In this document: positions 32,277 through 38,758 of the stretch, one piece after another
Layout of the letters: every line of letters begins with the position of its first letter
Numbering within the stretch: position 1 is the stretch's first letter
Virus record (IMG/VR): IMGVR_UViG_3300032157_000026
Span: 1-41,461 of that record
From: a virus
Strand: one strand, 5' to 3'
DNA: 41,461 nucleotides
Notes under the pieces: model-generated
The model's input: only the letters and a program-made list of their open reading frames with translations
The model's database searches: none
Told to the model about the DNA's origin: nothing
Program-made: the position numbers and the translations under genes

Positions 32277-32657
32277 TCAAAATGGAATGTCATTATCGAT
32301 TTTTGGCACCACGGGGGCTGGGATGTACTCCCCCTCAACCGGCGCCGCTTTCGGTGCATCCAGCAACAGCAATGATTTGCGAACTTCGGCTATACGCATC
32401 ATAGCCTCGCTGTAAACCCGCATGGCCTCGTTTTCCTGAACCGTCAGGGTTTCCAAGGCCCGACTGTAAAGATCAACGCCCTCAGGTATAACGGCGCAGA
32501 GCTCTACTTCCGTCACCAATATGGCACGATTGTCGTAATGGCAGGTGCCATCACGGAGCTCGTACCTAAAGGGGAACTCGCCCAGCTTCGGCGCGTACTT
32601 GGGCAGAGCCCAGATACTTCCCTCAGCCTTAACTACTTCCTGCTTGGTTTTAATCAC
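32277..32657 (-). CDS. Early protein with SSB-type C-terminal tip
   Basis: 126 residues from GTG 32657 with a perfect GGAGGT seven bases upstream. The last eight residues, KIDNDIPF, closely match the acidic tip of bacterial SSB (DFDDDIPF in E. coli) that recruits RecQ, ExoI, PriA, RecO and other partners. A Pro/Ala linker (APKAAPVEGEYIPAPVVP) precedes it, as in SSB. The N-terminal 95 residues include a helical stretch and do not look like a standard OB fold. First gene after the leftward early promoter. It may be a divergent phage SSB or a decoy for SSB partners. Confidence 0.75.
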   Translation of the reverse strand: MIKTKQEVVKAEGSIWALPKYAPKLGEFPFRYELRDGTCHYDNRAILVTEVELCAVIPEGVDLYSRALETLTVQENEAMRVYSEAMMRIAEVRKSLLLLDAPKAAPVEGEYIPAPVVPKIDNDIPF

Positions 32658-32695
32658 AACTATTACCTCCTTGGCGGCTGCTATACCGCACCTAT

Positions 32696-32724
32696 ATAGT
32701 AGCCCAGCGGTGTTACTGGTGCAA
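32696..32724 (-). promoter_or_regulatory. Leftward early promoter
   Basis: Minus strand TTGCAC (32724-32719), 17-base spacer, TACTAT (32701-32696). Followed by ATAGG and, 25-30 bases on, the strong ribosome site of the 32277-32657 gene. The -35/spacer region contains GTGTTACTGGTG on the plus strand, repeated at 20402-20413. Confidence 0.65.
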
Positions 32725-32744
32725 CCATTAAAGGCCTCCAGCGC

Positions 32745-32773
32745 TTGCCCAGTTTGGTTATAAGGCTTATACT
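32745..32773 (+). promoter_or_regulatory. Rightward early promoter
   Basis: TTGCCC, 17-base spacer, TATACT. The spacer has GGTTATAA and the -10 is followed by CTGGTACTACCAG. The promoter at 36798-36826 has the same three elements at the same spacing, so the two are probably co-regulated. Confidence 0.7.
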
Positions 32774-32784
32774 GGTACTACCAG
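32772..32784. promoter_or_regulatory. 13-bp dyad operator candidate
   Basis: CTGGTA-C-TACCAG, a perfect dyad overlapping the -10/+1 of the rightward early promoter. Related elements: 20380-20407, 32710-32721, 36823-36834, 37697-37704. Confidence 0.55.
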
Positions 32785-32819
32785 CGCCACCCCGGCGCTG
32801 CTTATATAGGTGCAAGGTT

Positions 32820-33164
32820 ATGGAAGCTCAACTAAAGCTAGACCCGACCGGCTATTATGAGGCCAATCTTGGAGATGATTGGCGTGAAAAGTGCGTTGAG
32901 GTCATGGGTGTTTTGCCAGAGTTCATGTTTGGCCCCCATGCAACTATTGCCGAGAACATGGAAAAGAACTACCAGTTCTTCTTCGCCTGGGCCACGGGCA
33001 TGGGAGCCAAGGTGAGCAACGAATGCTTTTGCTTCCCAGGGGATCCGCCCCAGTACCCCATTATGAGCGCCACGCATGGCAACGAAACAGTATATATCTA
33101 CCAGCACGCGCTCGTTGCGCAGACTGTGGATGGCGAGCTTACTAAATGGACGAGAATGGACTGA
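32820..33164 (+). CDS. Hypothetical protein, first rightward early gene
   Basis: 114 residues from ATG 32820 (AGGTG upstream). Aromatic-rich, with NMEKNYQFFFAWATGMGAK and several Cys (NECFCFPG). The N-terminal EAQLKLDPTGYYEANLGDDW suggests a compact alpha/beta fold. Being the first gene after an early promoter, a host-takeover role is plausible but unproven. Confidence 0.75.
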   Translation: MEAQLKLDPTGYYEANLGDDWREKCVEVMGVLPEFMFGPHATIAENMEKNYQFFFAWATGMGAKVSNECFCFPGDPPQYPIMSATHGNETVYIYQHALVAQTVDGELTKWTRMD

Positions 33165-33168
33165 ACCC

Positions 33169-33414
33169 ATGCATCTACATGCCCGGCAGGAAACGCTACT
33201 GGAAGAGCTAGATGCATTGTACTATCAACTGCCGGAGTGTACCACACTTCGCCAGTATGATCTGCTGAAATTGCAGATAGAGTTTTACAAGGATCTGCTG
33301 AAAAAGTACAATCCGGCACCACGCTACAAGGAGAACCGCGTTAATGAGCCGCAAAGAGACACCCCAACAATTCGACGCCCGTATGCAAGCCGAGGAAGAG
33401 TTACTTCTTATTAG
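33169..33414 (+). CDS. Small coiled-coil protein
   Basis: 81 residues from ATG 33169, five bases after the previous stop. Helical core LLEELDALYYQLPECTTLRQ, then a basic tail that overlaps the next gene by 71 bases. The weak ribosome site suggests translational coupling. Function unknown. Confidence 0.5.
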   Translation: MHLHARQETLLEELDALYYQLPECTTLRQYDLLKLQIEFYKDLLKKYNPAPRYKENRVNEPQRDTPTIRRPYASRGRVTSY

Positions 33415-33547
33415 GCAAGAGCGGCAGGCCCGGTGCGCGCACTGGAACTGCCACCCCACCGAATGGTGGTGGTCTAACGGCCAAATCCGCACGCTGCGGT
33501 GCGACGAATGTGAAGCTGAACAGTATTTCGAGGAGTTCCAACCATGA
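33344..33547 (+). CDS. Small zinc-finger-like protein
   Basis: 67 residues, AAGGAG upstream. Glu/Arg-rich helix (ARMQAEEELLLIRQERQ) then C31, C36 and C53-C56 around WWWSNGQ: a probable zinc knuckle. Function unknown; one of several Cys-rich genes in this region. Confidence 0.65.
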   Translation: MSRKETPQQFDARMQAEEELLLIRQERQARCAHWNCHPTEWWWSNGQIRTLRCDECEAEQYFEEFQP

Positions 33548-33732
33548 ATGCAACTGACATGAAAGAGCTGATGGAGCGCATGTTCATGCTCATCAACACC
33601 CGCGTTGAAATTGCCAAGTTGGAGGTCAAGAACCAGAACGCCCCCATGTACCTCCACCGCCAAGCCCAAGGGATTGAGGAGGGCATGATGTTTAAGCTGC
33701 GCCTCCTGGCCGAAGCCGAGGAGGGGAAGTGA
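33544..33732 (+). CDS. Small helical protein
   Basis: 62 residues; ATG overlaps the previous stop (ATGA). Met/Glu-rich helices such as MKELMERMFMLINTRVEIAK. No recognised family. Confidence 0.65.
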   Translation: MNATDMKELMERMFMLINTRVEIAKLEVKNQNAPMYLHRQAQGIEEGMMFKLRLLAEAEEGK

Positions 33733-33935
33733 GAAAGATGAAGGGACTAGTAGTCCCAGCCGACCTGTTCCTGGAGCTGGTGCGCATCTACAAGGGGATG
33801 CCACAGGAAGCGGTGACTCGCAAGCACTGGCTTGAGGCCCACCGCCTGGAGTGCGTGGCCCAGCGCAAGCTCTTTGAGCACCAGCACCCCCAGCGCGTCA
33901 AGCGCCATGTTAACCAGGAGAAATTTGAAAAATGA
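33729..33935 (+). CDS. Small basic protein
   Basis: 68 residues from GTG 33729 (GAGGGG upstream, GTGA overlap with the previous stop); ATG 33738 is an alternative. His/Arg/Lys rich, with EAHRLECVAQRKLFEHQHPQ, so possibly nucleic-acid binding. Unknown. Confidence 0.6.
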   Translation: MRKMKGLVVPADLFLELVRIYKGMPQEAVTRKHWLEAHRLECVAQRKLFEHQHPQRVKRHVNQEKFEK

Positions 33936-34336
33936 AATACCGCATCCAGTATTTCCTGCACGTCCAGGGTATGGAGTTCCCAGACCAGCGTGACTTTGGG
34001 GAGCTAGATGCAAGTTCCCCAGAAGATGCGGTGGAAAGCGCCATCAAGATCCACTTCCCCAACTACACGGGCAAGGATCTTGAGTACCTGCGGGGCTGCC
34101 TGTCGGCAACCTACGTTGAAGCCTTCCCACACCACTTTCACCCACGGACGGATGATGTAATACTTGTTAAGAAGGATGATATACCTGTCATGGCGCGGCG
34201 TCTGTGCAACCGCGTCTCATATGAGTGCAACGTAAACCCAGACGATATGTGGAAGGAATACGGCGCTCTGTTCGTAAATGATATCAACGTTATTCTTGGA
34301 TTACCAATGGAGAACGAAGATGAAGACGTCATATGA
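33932..34336 (+). CDS. Hypothetical protein
   Basis: 134 residues, ATGA overlap with the previous gene. Begins MKYRIQYFLHVQGMEFPDQR with alternating strands and has an acidic tail. The N-terminal strand-loop and DASSPEDAVESAIKIHFPN recall small phage proteins with a compact alpha-beta fold of unknown function. Confidence 0.75.
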   Translation: MKYRIQYFLHVQGMEFPDQRDFGELDASSPEDAVESAIKIHFPNYTGKDLEYLRGCLSATYVEAFPHHFHPRTDDVILVKKDDIPVMARRLCNRVSYECNVNPDDMWKEYGALFVNDINVILGLPMENEDEDVI

Positions 34337-34505
34337 TGAGCTTATAGAACTCCTATATATTTGGCGATTCGCGCCAAGCGAAGACCCGAGGATACAGGGG
34401 GATAGCGGCAACGCGATCGGCGCTAGGTTGGCCGAGTTGAGAAGGGAGTTGGGCGATGAGGAATGGACCAAAGCCAGCAAACAGGTAGGATGGGACAACC
34501 AATGA
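34320..34505 (+). CDS. Small hypothetical protein
   Basis: 61 residues from ATG 34320 (GGAG eight bases upstream), overlapping the previous gene by 17 bases. Polar helical (YDELIELLYIWRFAPSED). Unknown. Confidence 0.6.
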   Translation: MKTSYDELIELLYIWRFAPSEDPRIQGDSGNAIGARLAELRRELGDEEWTKASKQVGWDNQ

Positions 34506-35209
34506 AGAAGTCATTTGAAGAGTGGATGAACGGCACGCCGGACCCCGAGCCCGAAGAGCCTAAGAAGGCCGACAACCCCGAGAAGTTCTACGACTACGAT
34601 GATGAGTTGCCTACGGGCGTTGACTTTGGGGACGCCCCCGGCACCTACATCTACCAGTGCCGGAGCTGCGGGGACTGGAACCCCATGGACTGGGAGTTGG
34701 AAGAGGACCATCCGGACAGCCACTACTGCGGCAAGAACCCGCACTGCTGCCCTCTGGCCCCACGGCAGGAATGGTTAAAGCACAAGACCATCAAGACGGC
34801 CAAGCTGCCGACCATGTCTAAGCCGAAGGCCAATCCAACTCCTCCCCCAGCACCTGTTCCGCAGAATGAGTTCAGGTGTTCCGGCTGTGGGTGTTGGTAT
34901 CACGTGTCTCGCGCCTGTATGGGGGCAGATGGCAGGCTGTTCTGTGGGTCCTATGGCTGTGTTCCACATGAGCAGCCCACTAAGCCACCACAGGAACGCG
35001 ATGACCGTCCGTTCAAGAAGCAGCGGGATGACTCCTATGCCTACTTGATGGAGTACACTCAGTGCCCGTGCTGTCACGTGGAGTATCCACGCACCAGTCA
35101 GCGCTACAGCTCTGAGAATCTTGGCTACTGCGGGAACAAAGCGTGCCTCATGCAAATTGAGGCTGCCCACGCAGAAGCTCGCCAATACTACAGTCGAAAG
35201 AACTACTGA
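34502..35209 (+). CDS. Protein with three zinc-ribbon-like modules
   Basis: 235 residues from ATG 34502 (ATGA overlap). Cys pairs occur in three repeats with nearly identical spacing: C53-C56/C76-C82, C126-C129/C148-C153 and C188-C191/C210-C215, i.e. CX2C, 18-19 residues, CX4-5C. Acidic N-terminus, Pro-rich linker at 108-122, charged linker at 155-180. Repeated zinc modules point to nucleic acid or protein binding; no named family recognised. It could be a phage transcription or translation factor. Confidence 0.75.
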   Translation: MKKSFEEWMNGTPDPEPEEPKKADNPEKFYDYDDELPTGVDFGDAPGTYIYQCRSCGDWNPMDWELEEDHPDSHYCGKNPHCCPLAPRQEWLKHKTIKTAKLPTMSKPKANPTPPPAPVPQNEFRCSGCGCWYHVSRACMGADGRLFCGSYGCVPHEQPTKPPQERDDRPFKKQRDDSYAYLMEYTQCPCCHVEYPRTSQRYSSENLGYCGNKACLMQIEAAHAEARQYYSRKNY

Positions 35210-35238
35210 CCGTGCCTAGAGAGCGCGAAGGACCCCCA

Positions 35239-35583
35239 ATGGCCATTCTTAACATCAGCAAAGCGTTGAACCAGTACTGTGACGTCTGTAATCAGCGCAG
35301 GGGTGGTCCAAATCACCCAGACCATACGGAGTGTTCCAAGATTCGCAAGGCAAGAGGGTTTCCCAACTTGCACGCGAAGCCCCCCGGTGGTACAATGGTA
35401 GTACCAAAGCCAACCGTGGTGGACAATATGCATCTCTATAAAGTCACGTTTACGACCGGTGGGACAATCCACACTACGGTCTTCGAGGAAGCCTGCATAG
35501 CAGATGCTATCCAAGCCTACAATACGTGGGCCGACGGGCTGGAAATTGACCTTGAGTACGTTAGCTGCGAGGAGTTGAAATGA
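35239..35583 (+). CDS. Small protein, zinc site plus alpha/beta domain
   Basis: 114 residues from ATG 35239 (GAAGGA six bases upstream). C14-C17, H26, H29 and C32 form a likely zinc site near the N-terminus; a Pro/Gly linker follows; the second half from HLYKVTFTTGGTIHTTVFEE looks like a small separate domain with a possible internal start at Met64. A promoter-like sequence sits inside the linker codons (35368-35396). Confidence 0.7.
   Translation: MAILNISKALNQYCDVCNQRRGGPNHPDHTECSKIRKARGFPNLHAKPPGGTMVVPKPTVVDNMHLYKVTFTTGGTIHTTVFEEACIADAIQAYNTWADGLEIDLEYVSCEELK
35368..35396 (+). promoter_or_regulatory. Internal promoter candidate
   Basis: TTGCAC, 17-base spacer, TACAAT inside the 35239-35583 gene. 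A transcript could start just before Met64 of that gene (35428), giving a short isoform, or feed the following genes. The flank GGTAC...GTACC is dyad-like. Confidence 0.45.
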
Positions 35584-35687
35584 CTATTGGGTGGTGGGTG
35601 CTGATTGCCGGTGCCGGAATGATGATTATTGCCATTGTGATTGTGCTGGCGATTGCAACCATAGACGAAAATAAGGACGAAATGTAA
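35580..35687 (+). CDS. Tiny single-pass membrane protein
   Basis: 35 residues, ATGA overlap, GAGG upstream. Hydrophobic segment WWVLIAGAGMMIIAIVIVLA then an acidic tail IDENKDEM. Typical phage membrane peptide of unknown role; a holin or inner-membrane disruptor is conceivable. Confidence 0.6.
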   Translation: MTIGWWVLIAGAGMMIIAIVIVLAIATIDENKDEM

Positions 35688-35688
35688 G

Positions 35689-35907
35689 ATGTACAACTAC
35701 CTCATACAAGACGAAAACCCCTTTCCAATTGAGCACGAAGTGGAACCAATTAAGATTGTTCCAGTTAACGTGCATCCGGGGGCCGCTCAGGTCAACGTGG
35801 CTGGTGTGTGGCACATGGACTTCCTCAACAGTCACGGTGACCTGCTTATCTGCTGTCAAAACATTGAAAACGGCGCTAGTTATATCTCAATTACAAGAGG
35901 TAAATAG
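35689..35907 (+). CDS. Small hypothetical protein
   Basis: 72 residues, one base after the previous stop. Begins MYNYLIQDENPFPIEHEVEP; strand-rich with a CC pair near 56 (LLICCQNIE). Function unknown. Confidence 0.6.
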   Translation: MYNYLIQDENPFPIEHEVEPIKIVPVNVHPGAAQVNVAGVWHMDFLNSHGDLLICCQNIENGASYISITRGK

Positions 35908-35909
35908 CT

Positions 35910-36119
35910 ATGACCTGCACACATGAAGAAACAGTTGAACAGGACGACAGCTACTATGACGATGAGGGAAATCTGTGCCCGGATACGAAATGGGTCACTA
36001 TTGGTACTTGGCGCGATGTTGATCTGCATCGCTATACTTGTACTCAGTGTGGCATCATTCGATATTACTCTGAACGGGCTCGACGCTTTTACGAGGACGG
36101 TGAGGGTTCTTTGCCATGA
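35910..36119 (+). CDS. Small zinc-finger-like protein
   Basis: 69 residues, GAGGT nine bases upstream. C3 and H5 with C44-C47 in RYTCTQCG, flanked by acidic N-terminal and basic C-terminal stretches. Probable zinc site. Overlaps the next gene by ATGA. Unknown function. Confidence 0.6.
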   Translation: MTCTHEETVEQDDSYYDDEGNLCPDTKWVTIGTWRDVDLHRYTCTQCGIIRYYSERARRFYEDGEGSLP

Positions 36120-36472
36120 GTACACCAAAGTTTGCAGTGGGTGAGGTGGTCATTGTGGCTGGGAACACAAGACCATGTGAGCAGGGGGAGCACACTGTTC
36201 ACCTCATACTCACCCCCGGTGCTCGGTACTTCGACCGCATCACACGGTCTATGGTGCGGACTATTCCCCTGAACCAACACCACAGCGGCTTCGGCTACAT
36301 TATGGAGGACTTGCTGCTGGACCACGATGGACATGAGGTAATCTTCGACCAGTCGTGTCTTCGTAAGAAACACGTTCCGGGCGAGGACAGCTTCAACGAG
36401 ATCATGCAGGACTTGAAAAATAAGGAGCCCACGTCATGCGTACCCCCCTGTTCGCCGTTGGAGAAAGCGTGA
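36116..36472 (+). CDS. First of two tandem paralogues
   Basis: 118 residues. FAVGE near the start, RYFDRI near 39, SCLRKKHVPGEDSF near 81-94 and a final helix are matched in order by the next gene. Beta-rich, likely a small barrel (KOW/SH3-like) domain. Its last 12 codons overlap the start of its paralogue in another frame. Function unknown. Confidence 0.7.
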   Translation: MSTPKFAVGEVVIVAGNTRPCEQGEHTVHLILTPGARYFDRITRSMVRTIPLNQHHSGFGYIMEDLLLDHDGHEVIFDQSCLRKKHVPGEDSFNEIMQDLKNKEPTSCVPPCSPLEKA

Positions 36473-36729
36473 TCCTGGTTAGCTCCAGTAGCCCGCACCA
36501 CAACGGCGTACACGTCATCCGTTCTATCCACAAGGATGGTGAGCGATACATAGACCGAGTGGGAAAGAAACCTGTAGTCGTTAAGCTGCGGCACGATCCG
36601 TTCGCTTATCGTCTGGTTGCCATCCTTGAAAACGAAAACCAGATGGAATGCCTCTGGCAAGAGAGCTGTCTGCGTAAGAAGTACACTCCAGGGACGGTAT
36701 CGTTTAAACGCCTAATGGAGCTGCTCTAA
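36436..36729 (+). CDS. Second of two tandem paralogues
   Basis: 97 residues. FAVGE near the start, RYIDRV at about 37, SCLRKKYTPGTVSF at about 76-89 and a final helical LMELL match the preceding gene. The N-terminal FAVGESVILVSS is the likely first beta strand. The pair looks like a duplication with partial overlap. Confidence 0.7.
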   Translation: MRTPLFAVGESVILVSSSSPHHNGVHVIRSIHKDGERYIDRVGKKPVVVKLRHDPFAYRLVAILENENQMECLWQESCLRKKYTPGTVSFKRLMELL

Positions 36730-36739
36730 AAGTGGAACG

Positions 36740-36790
36740 CTGGCGTGCGGCTGCGCAGGTAGCCCCACGCCAGAACGCCACATTTGGCGT
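36740..36790 (+). terminator. Two consecutive hairpins
   Basis: CTGGCGTG/CACGCCAG (36740-36773) and ACGCCA/TGGCGT (36775-36790), after the paralogue pair and before a promoter. No T-run; likely end or insulation of the upstream unit. Confidence 0.5.
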
Positions 36791-36797
36791 ATAACGC

Positions 36798-36826
36798 TTG
36801 TTCCAGAGGGTTATAACGGTTATACT
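36798..36826 (+). promoter_or_regulatory. Sigma70-like promoter with operator dyad
   Basis: TTGTTC, 17-base spacer containing GGTTATAA, TATACT, followed by GGTGCTACCACC. Near copy of the 32745-32773 promoter. Would drive 36860 onward toward the primase-helicase. Confidence 0.65.
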
Positions 36827-36859
36827 GGTGCTACCACCAACAACTAGGGTCACAGTGCT

Positions 36860-37108
36860 ATGGAAATCACAGGTCTTGGCAACATCAAAGTACGAAATAA
36901 CACCGGAAAGCGGATCAGCTCTGGTTGTGATTTTAAGGGAAGGTTCGTTGGTATCACCATTTGCAAGAGTGGAATGGTGAGCATTACAGGTCAGATCAGC
37001 ACCAAACTTTGGGTGATGCATCCGGCCCAGCGCAAGGAACTGCGCAGTCACCTAGCGCACCTGCTGCGCTTAGAACGGATCCAACAACGTAAGAGAGAAT
37101 TCGCATGA
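36860..37108 (+). CDS. Small basic protein
   Basis: 82 residues from ATG 36860; weak ribosome site, AGGGT about 11 bases upstream. N-terminal strands GNIKVRNNTGKRISSG, C-terminal basic helix RSHLAHLLRLERIQQRKREF. Possible nucleic acid binding; unrecognised. First gene after the promoter. Confidence 0.6.
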   Translation: MEITGLGNIKVRNNTGKRISSGCDFKGRFVGITICKSGMVSITGQISTKLWVMHPAQRKELRSHLAHLLRLERIQQRKREFA

Positions 37109-37368
37109 AACGCATAGTAATCGCCATCGCCGTAGCTGTTATCGCCCCAATGGCTTCCGCCGGGTGCTACAGCCAGAATCAATATCAGCAGCAGCAGTGT
37201 CTGCAACAGGAGCAAATGCTCCAGATTCAGCGCCAGCAGCTCCAGATTCAGCGCCAGCAGCAACAACAGGCCCAGTGGGACCGTACCAACCAGCAGATTC
37301 AGCAGGAAAACCAGCGCCTTCAGCAGCAACAGCAGCAGCGTAAGGCGAACTATGGCTGGAGCTACTAG
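37105..37368 (+). CDS. Exported Gln-rich coiled-coil protein
   Basis: 87 residues. MKRIVIAIAVAVIAPMASA is a signal peptide with an ASA cleavage site; a Cys at 21 makes a lipoprotein also possible. The mature part is a Gln-rich coiled coil with two LQIQRQQ repeats and a short aromatic end (NYGWSY). Exported, so it probably acts in the periplasm or outer membrane: superinfection exclusion or a lysis accessory are possible. Confidence 0.7.
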   Translation: MKRIVIAIAVAVIAPMASAGCYSQNQYQQQQCLQQEQMLQIQRQQLQIQRQQQQQAQWDRTNQQIQQENQRLQQQQQQRKANYGWSY

Positions 37369-37370
37369 TA

Positions 37371-37670
37371 ATGAAGACCAGACACCCACTGGCGAGTGAT
37401 AATATCACCCGCTATCGGCTGACTAAGGAGGCGTTGGACAAGGCGCTCATCCCAGGCAGCCATCGGCGCCAAGCGCTACGCATTATTCGCGACCGTCTCC
37501 CACTGGAGTTCACGGCCCCAATGGCCATTGACGTTCTCGGGAAGATGAGGCTTGGTACGGACTCTTCGTACAGCTTTGTAAAGTTCTTTGTGTTGGGGGG
37601 CCAAGGACTCCCACCATTCTTCTACAAAGTTACCCACGAATTTAAGACGAGGGCTGAGCAAACTTCCTAG
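37371..37670 (+). CDS. Hypothetical basic protein
   Basis: 99 residues. Helical, e.g. RYRLTKEALDKALIPGSHRR, then a hydrophobic segment SYSFVKFFVLGGQGLPPFFY. No recognised domain. Followed by strong hairpins. Confidence 0.65.
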   Translation: MKTRHPLASDNITRYRLTKEALDKALIPGSHRRQALRIIRDRLPLEFTAPMAIDVLGKMRLGTDSSYSFVKFFVLGGQGLPPFFYKVTHEFKTRAEQTS

Positions 37671-37677
37671 TGGCTCC

Positions 37678-37710
37678 GCAGGCTGCCAGTGGTGTACACT
37701 GGTAGCCTGC
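37678..37710 (+). terminator. 14-bp hairpin, probable terminator
   Basis: GCAGGCTGCCAGTG and CACTGGTAGCCTGC pair with one G-T wobble around a 5-base loop, followed by CCATAAAAA. Just after the 37371-37670 stop. The right arm contains ACTGGTAG, matching the operator family. Confidence 0.7.
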
Positions 37711-37720
37711 CCATAAAAAT

Positions 37721-37741
37721 GCCCCTCTTGCAAGGAGGGGC
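37721..37741 (+). terminator. Second hairpin
   Basis: GCCCCTC and GAGGGGC flank TTGCAAG; GAAAACC follows. Together with the 37678 hairpin it separates two gene groups. Confidence 0.55.
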
Positions 37742-37763
37742 GAAAACCGCTAAGGGACCTGCT

Positions 37764-37829
37764 ATGGCTGAATTCATTATAGCGCGTTCCCTAGCATCCT
37801 GCAAGCACTATGTAAGGAACGCATCATGA
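37764..37829 (+). CDS. 21-residue leader peptide ORF
   Basis: MAEFIIARSLASCKHYVRNAS, with AGGGA seven bases upstream. Its stop overlaps the start of the next gene (ATGA), and it follows two hairpins. Looks like a leader that couples or regulates translation of the 37826 gene; conservation is needed to be sure. Confidence 0.5.
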   Translation: MAEFIIARSLASCKHYVRNAS

Positions 37830-38041
37830 AAGTGAAAGAAGTGTCATCTCTAGTCGGTAAAATGATACGCTTTGATGATGGAATGGATGTTCTCATGACG
37901 AGTGGTGGCATCGGCAACGATACCACCTTTGTGTTCAAGCGCCTGCTCGGTGGCGAGTGGGAGCGCATGTCCGTTCAGGAGGCCATGCCCATCATGCTGG
38001 AACTGGCCAAAGCCAAGTATTCGCAGGAGTCTCAGTCATGA
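37826..38041 (+). CDS. Small hypothetical protein
   Basis: 71 residues; AAGGA upstream. VKEVSSLVGKMIRFDDGMDV begins with a strand-rich segment; C-terminal helix EAMPIMLELAKAKYSQ. Unknown. Overlaps the next gene by ATGA. Confidence 0.65.
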   Translation: MKVKEVSSLVGKMIRFDDGMDVLMTSGGIGNDTTFVFKRLLGGEWERMSVQEAMPIMLELAKAKYSQESQS

Positions 38042-38517
38042 CTCTTGCCCTTATTTCCCAGCTTGGGGACTTCCAACCCCGTGTTACGCACCACCAGGAC
38101 CAATACTCCGCTCGTATGGAGATTGGGACCTTCCTCGCCACGGGCGGCTACGCTGATGATCCGTCTATCATCCTGGTAAACTTGAACGAGGTGCCAGATT
38201 TGCAGATCGGTACCTTTGTCGCCAACCCCGGTGCGTTCTTTGGCCTCATTGATCTTACCCCCAAGGAGCAGTGGTGCGCAATCCTGCACTATTGGAGCGA
38301 GAGCCATAAAGTTCACAAGATAAACACCAAGAGTTGTGATGATAGGGAGGAGGCCATTAAGGACATTTGCTTCTACCTAACTGAGGACAAATGGAAGGGC
38401 ATAGCCAGCGAGCAGGGATACTACTGTTACGAGGCTAACAGCGAAGAGTTTGGTAAGATGTTTATCGAGCTCTATGCTGTCAACCTTCGTGAGCCGTTCC
38501 CAAGCCAGTTCTCCTAA
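38038..38517 (+). CDS. Hypothetical protein
   Basis: 159 residues from ATG 38038 (ATGA overlap). Alpha/beta composition with ADDPSIILVNLNEVPDLQIG and NTKSCDDREEAIKDICFYL; several Cys and acidic residues. No motif recognised. Confidence 0.7.
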   Translation: MTLALISQLGDFQPRVTHHQDQYSARMEIGTFLATGGYADDPSIILVNLNEVPDLQIGTFVANPGAFFGLIDLTPKEQWCAILHYWSESHKVHKINTKSCDDREEAIKDICFYLTEDKWKGIASEQGYYCYEANSEEFGKMFIELYAVNLREPFPSQFS

Positions 38518-38569
38518 CTAACATCGCCCCGGCGGGGGGCATATCCCGCCACCATTGAGGTATGCCGCT

Positions 38570-38758
38570 ATGACTGATGAAGAACGCAAACAGTTTAGAC
38601 GTGATGCTGCTCTTGCCGCCCTACCCGCCGTAATCGCTCGCTCGCAGCTACAGTATTCATTGATAAGCATCATGACTGATGTCATTGAAGACACTATGGA
38701 AGTTGCCGAGCGCCTGCTCCTTAGCATTGAGATGACAGAGGAAGGGGAGGAAATGTGA
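38570..38758 (+). CDS. Small helical protein before primase-helicase
   Basis: 62 residues from ATG 38570 (GAGGT upstream). Helical with ALAALPAVIARSQLQYSL and an acidic EEGEEM end. Overlaps the primase-helicase start (TGATG). Function unknown. Confidence 0.65.
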   Translation: MTDEERKQFRRDAALAALPAVIARSQLQYSLISIMTDVIEDTMEVAERLLLSIEMTEEGEEM

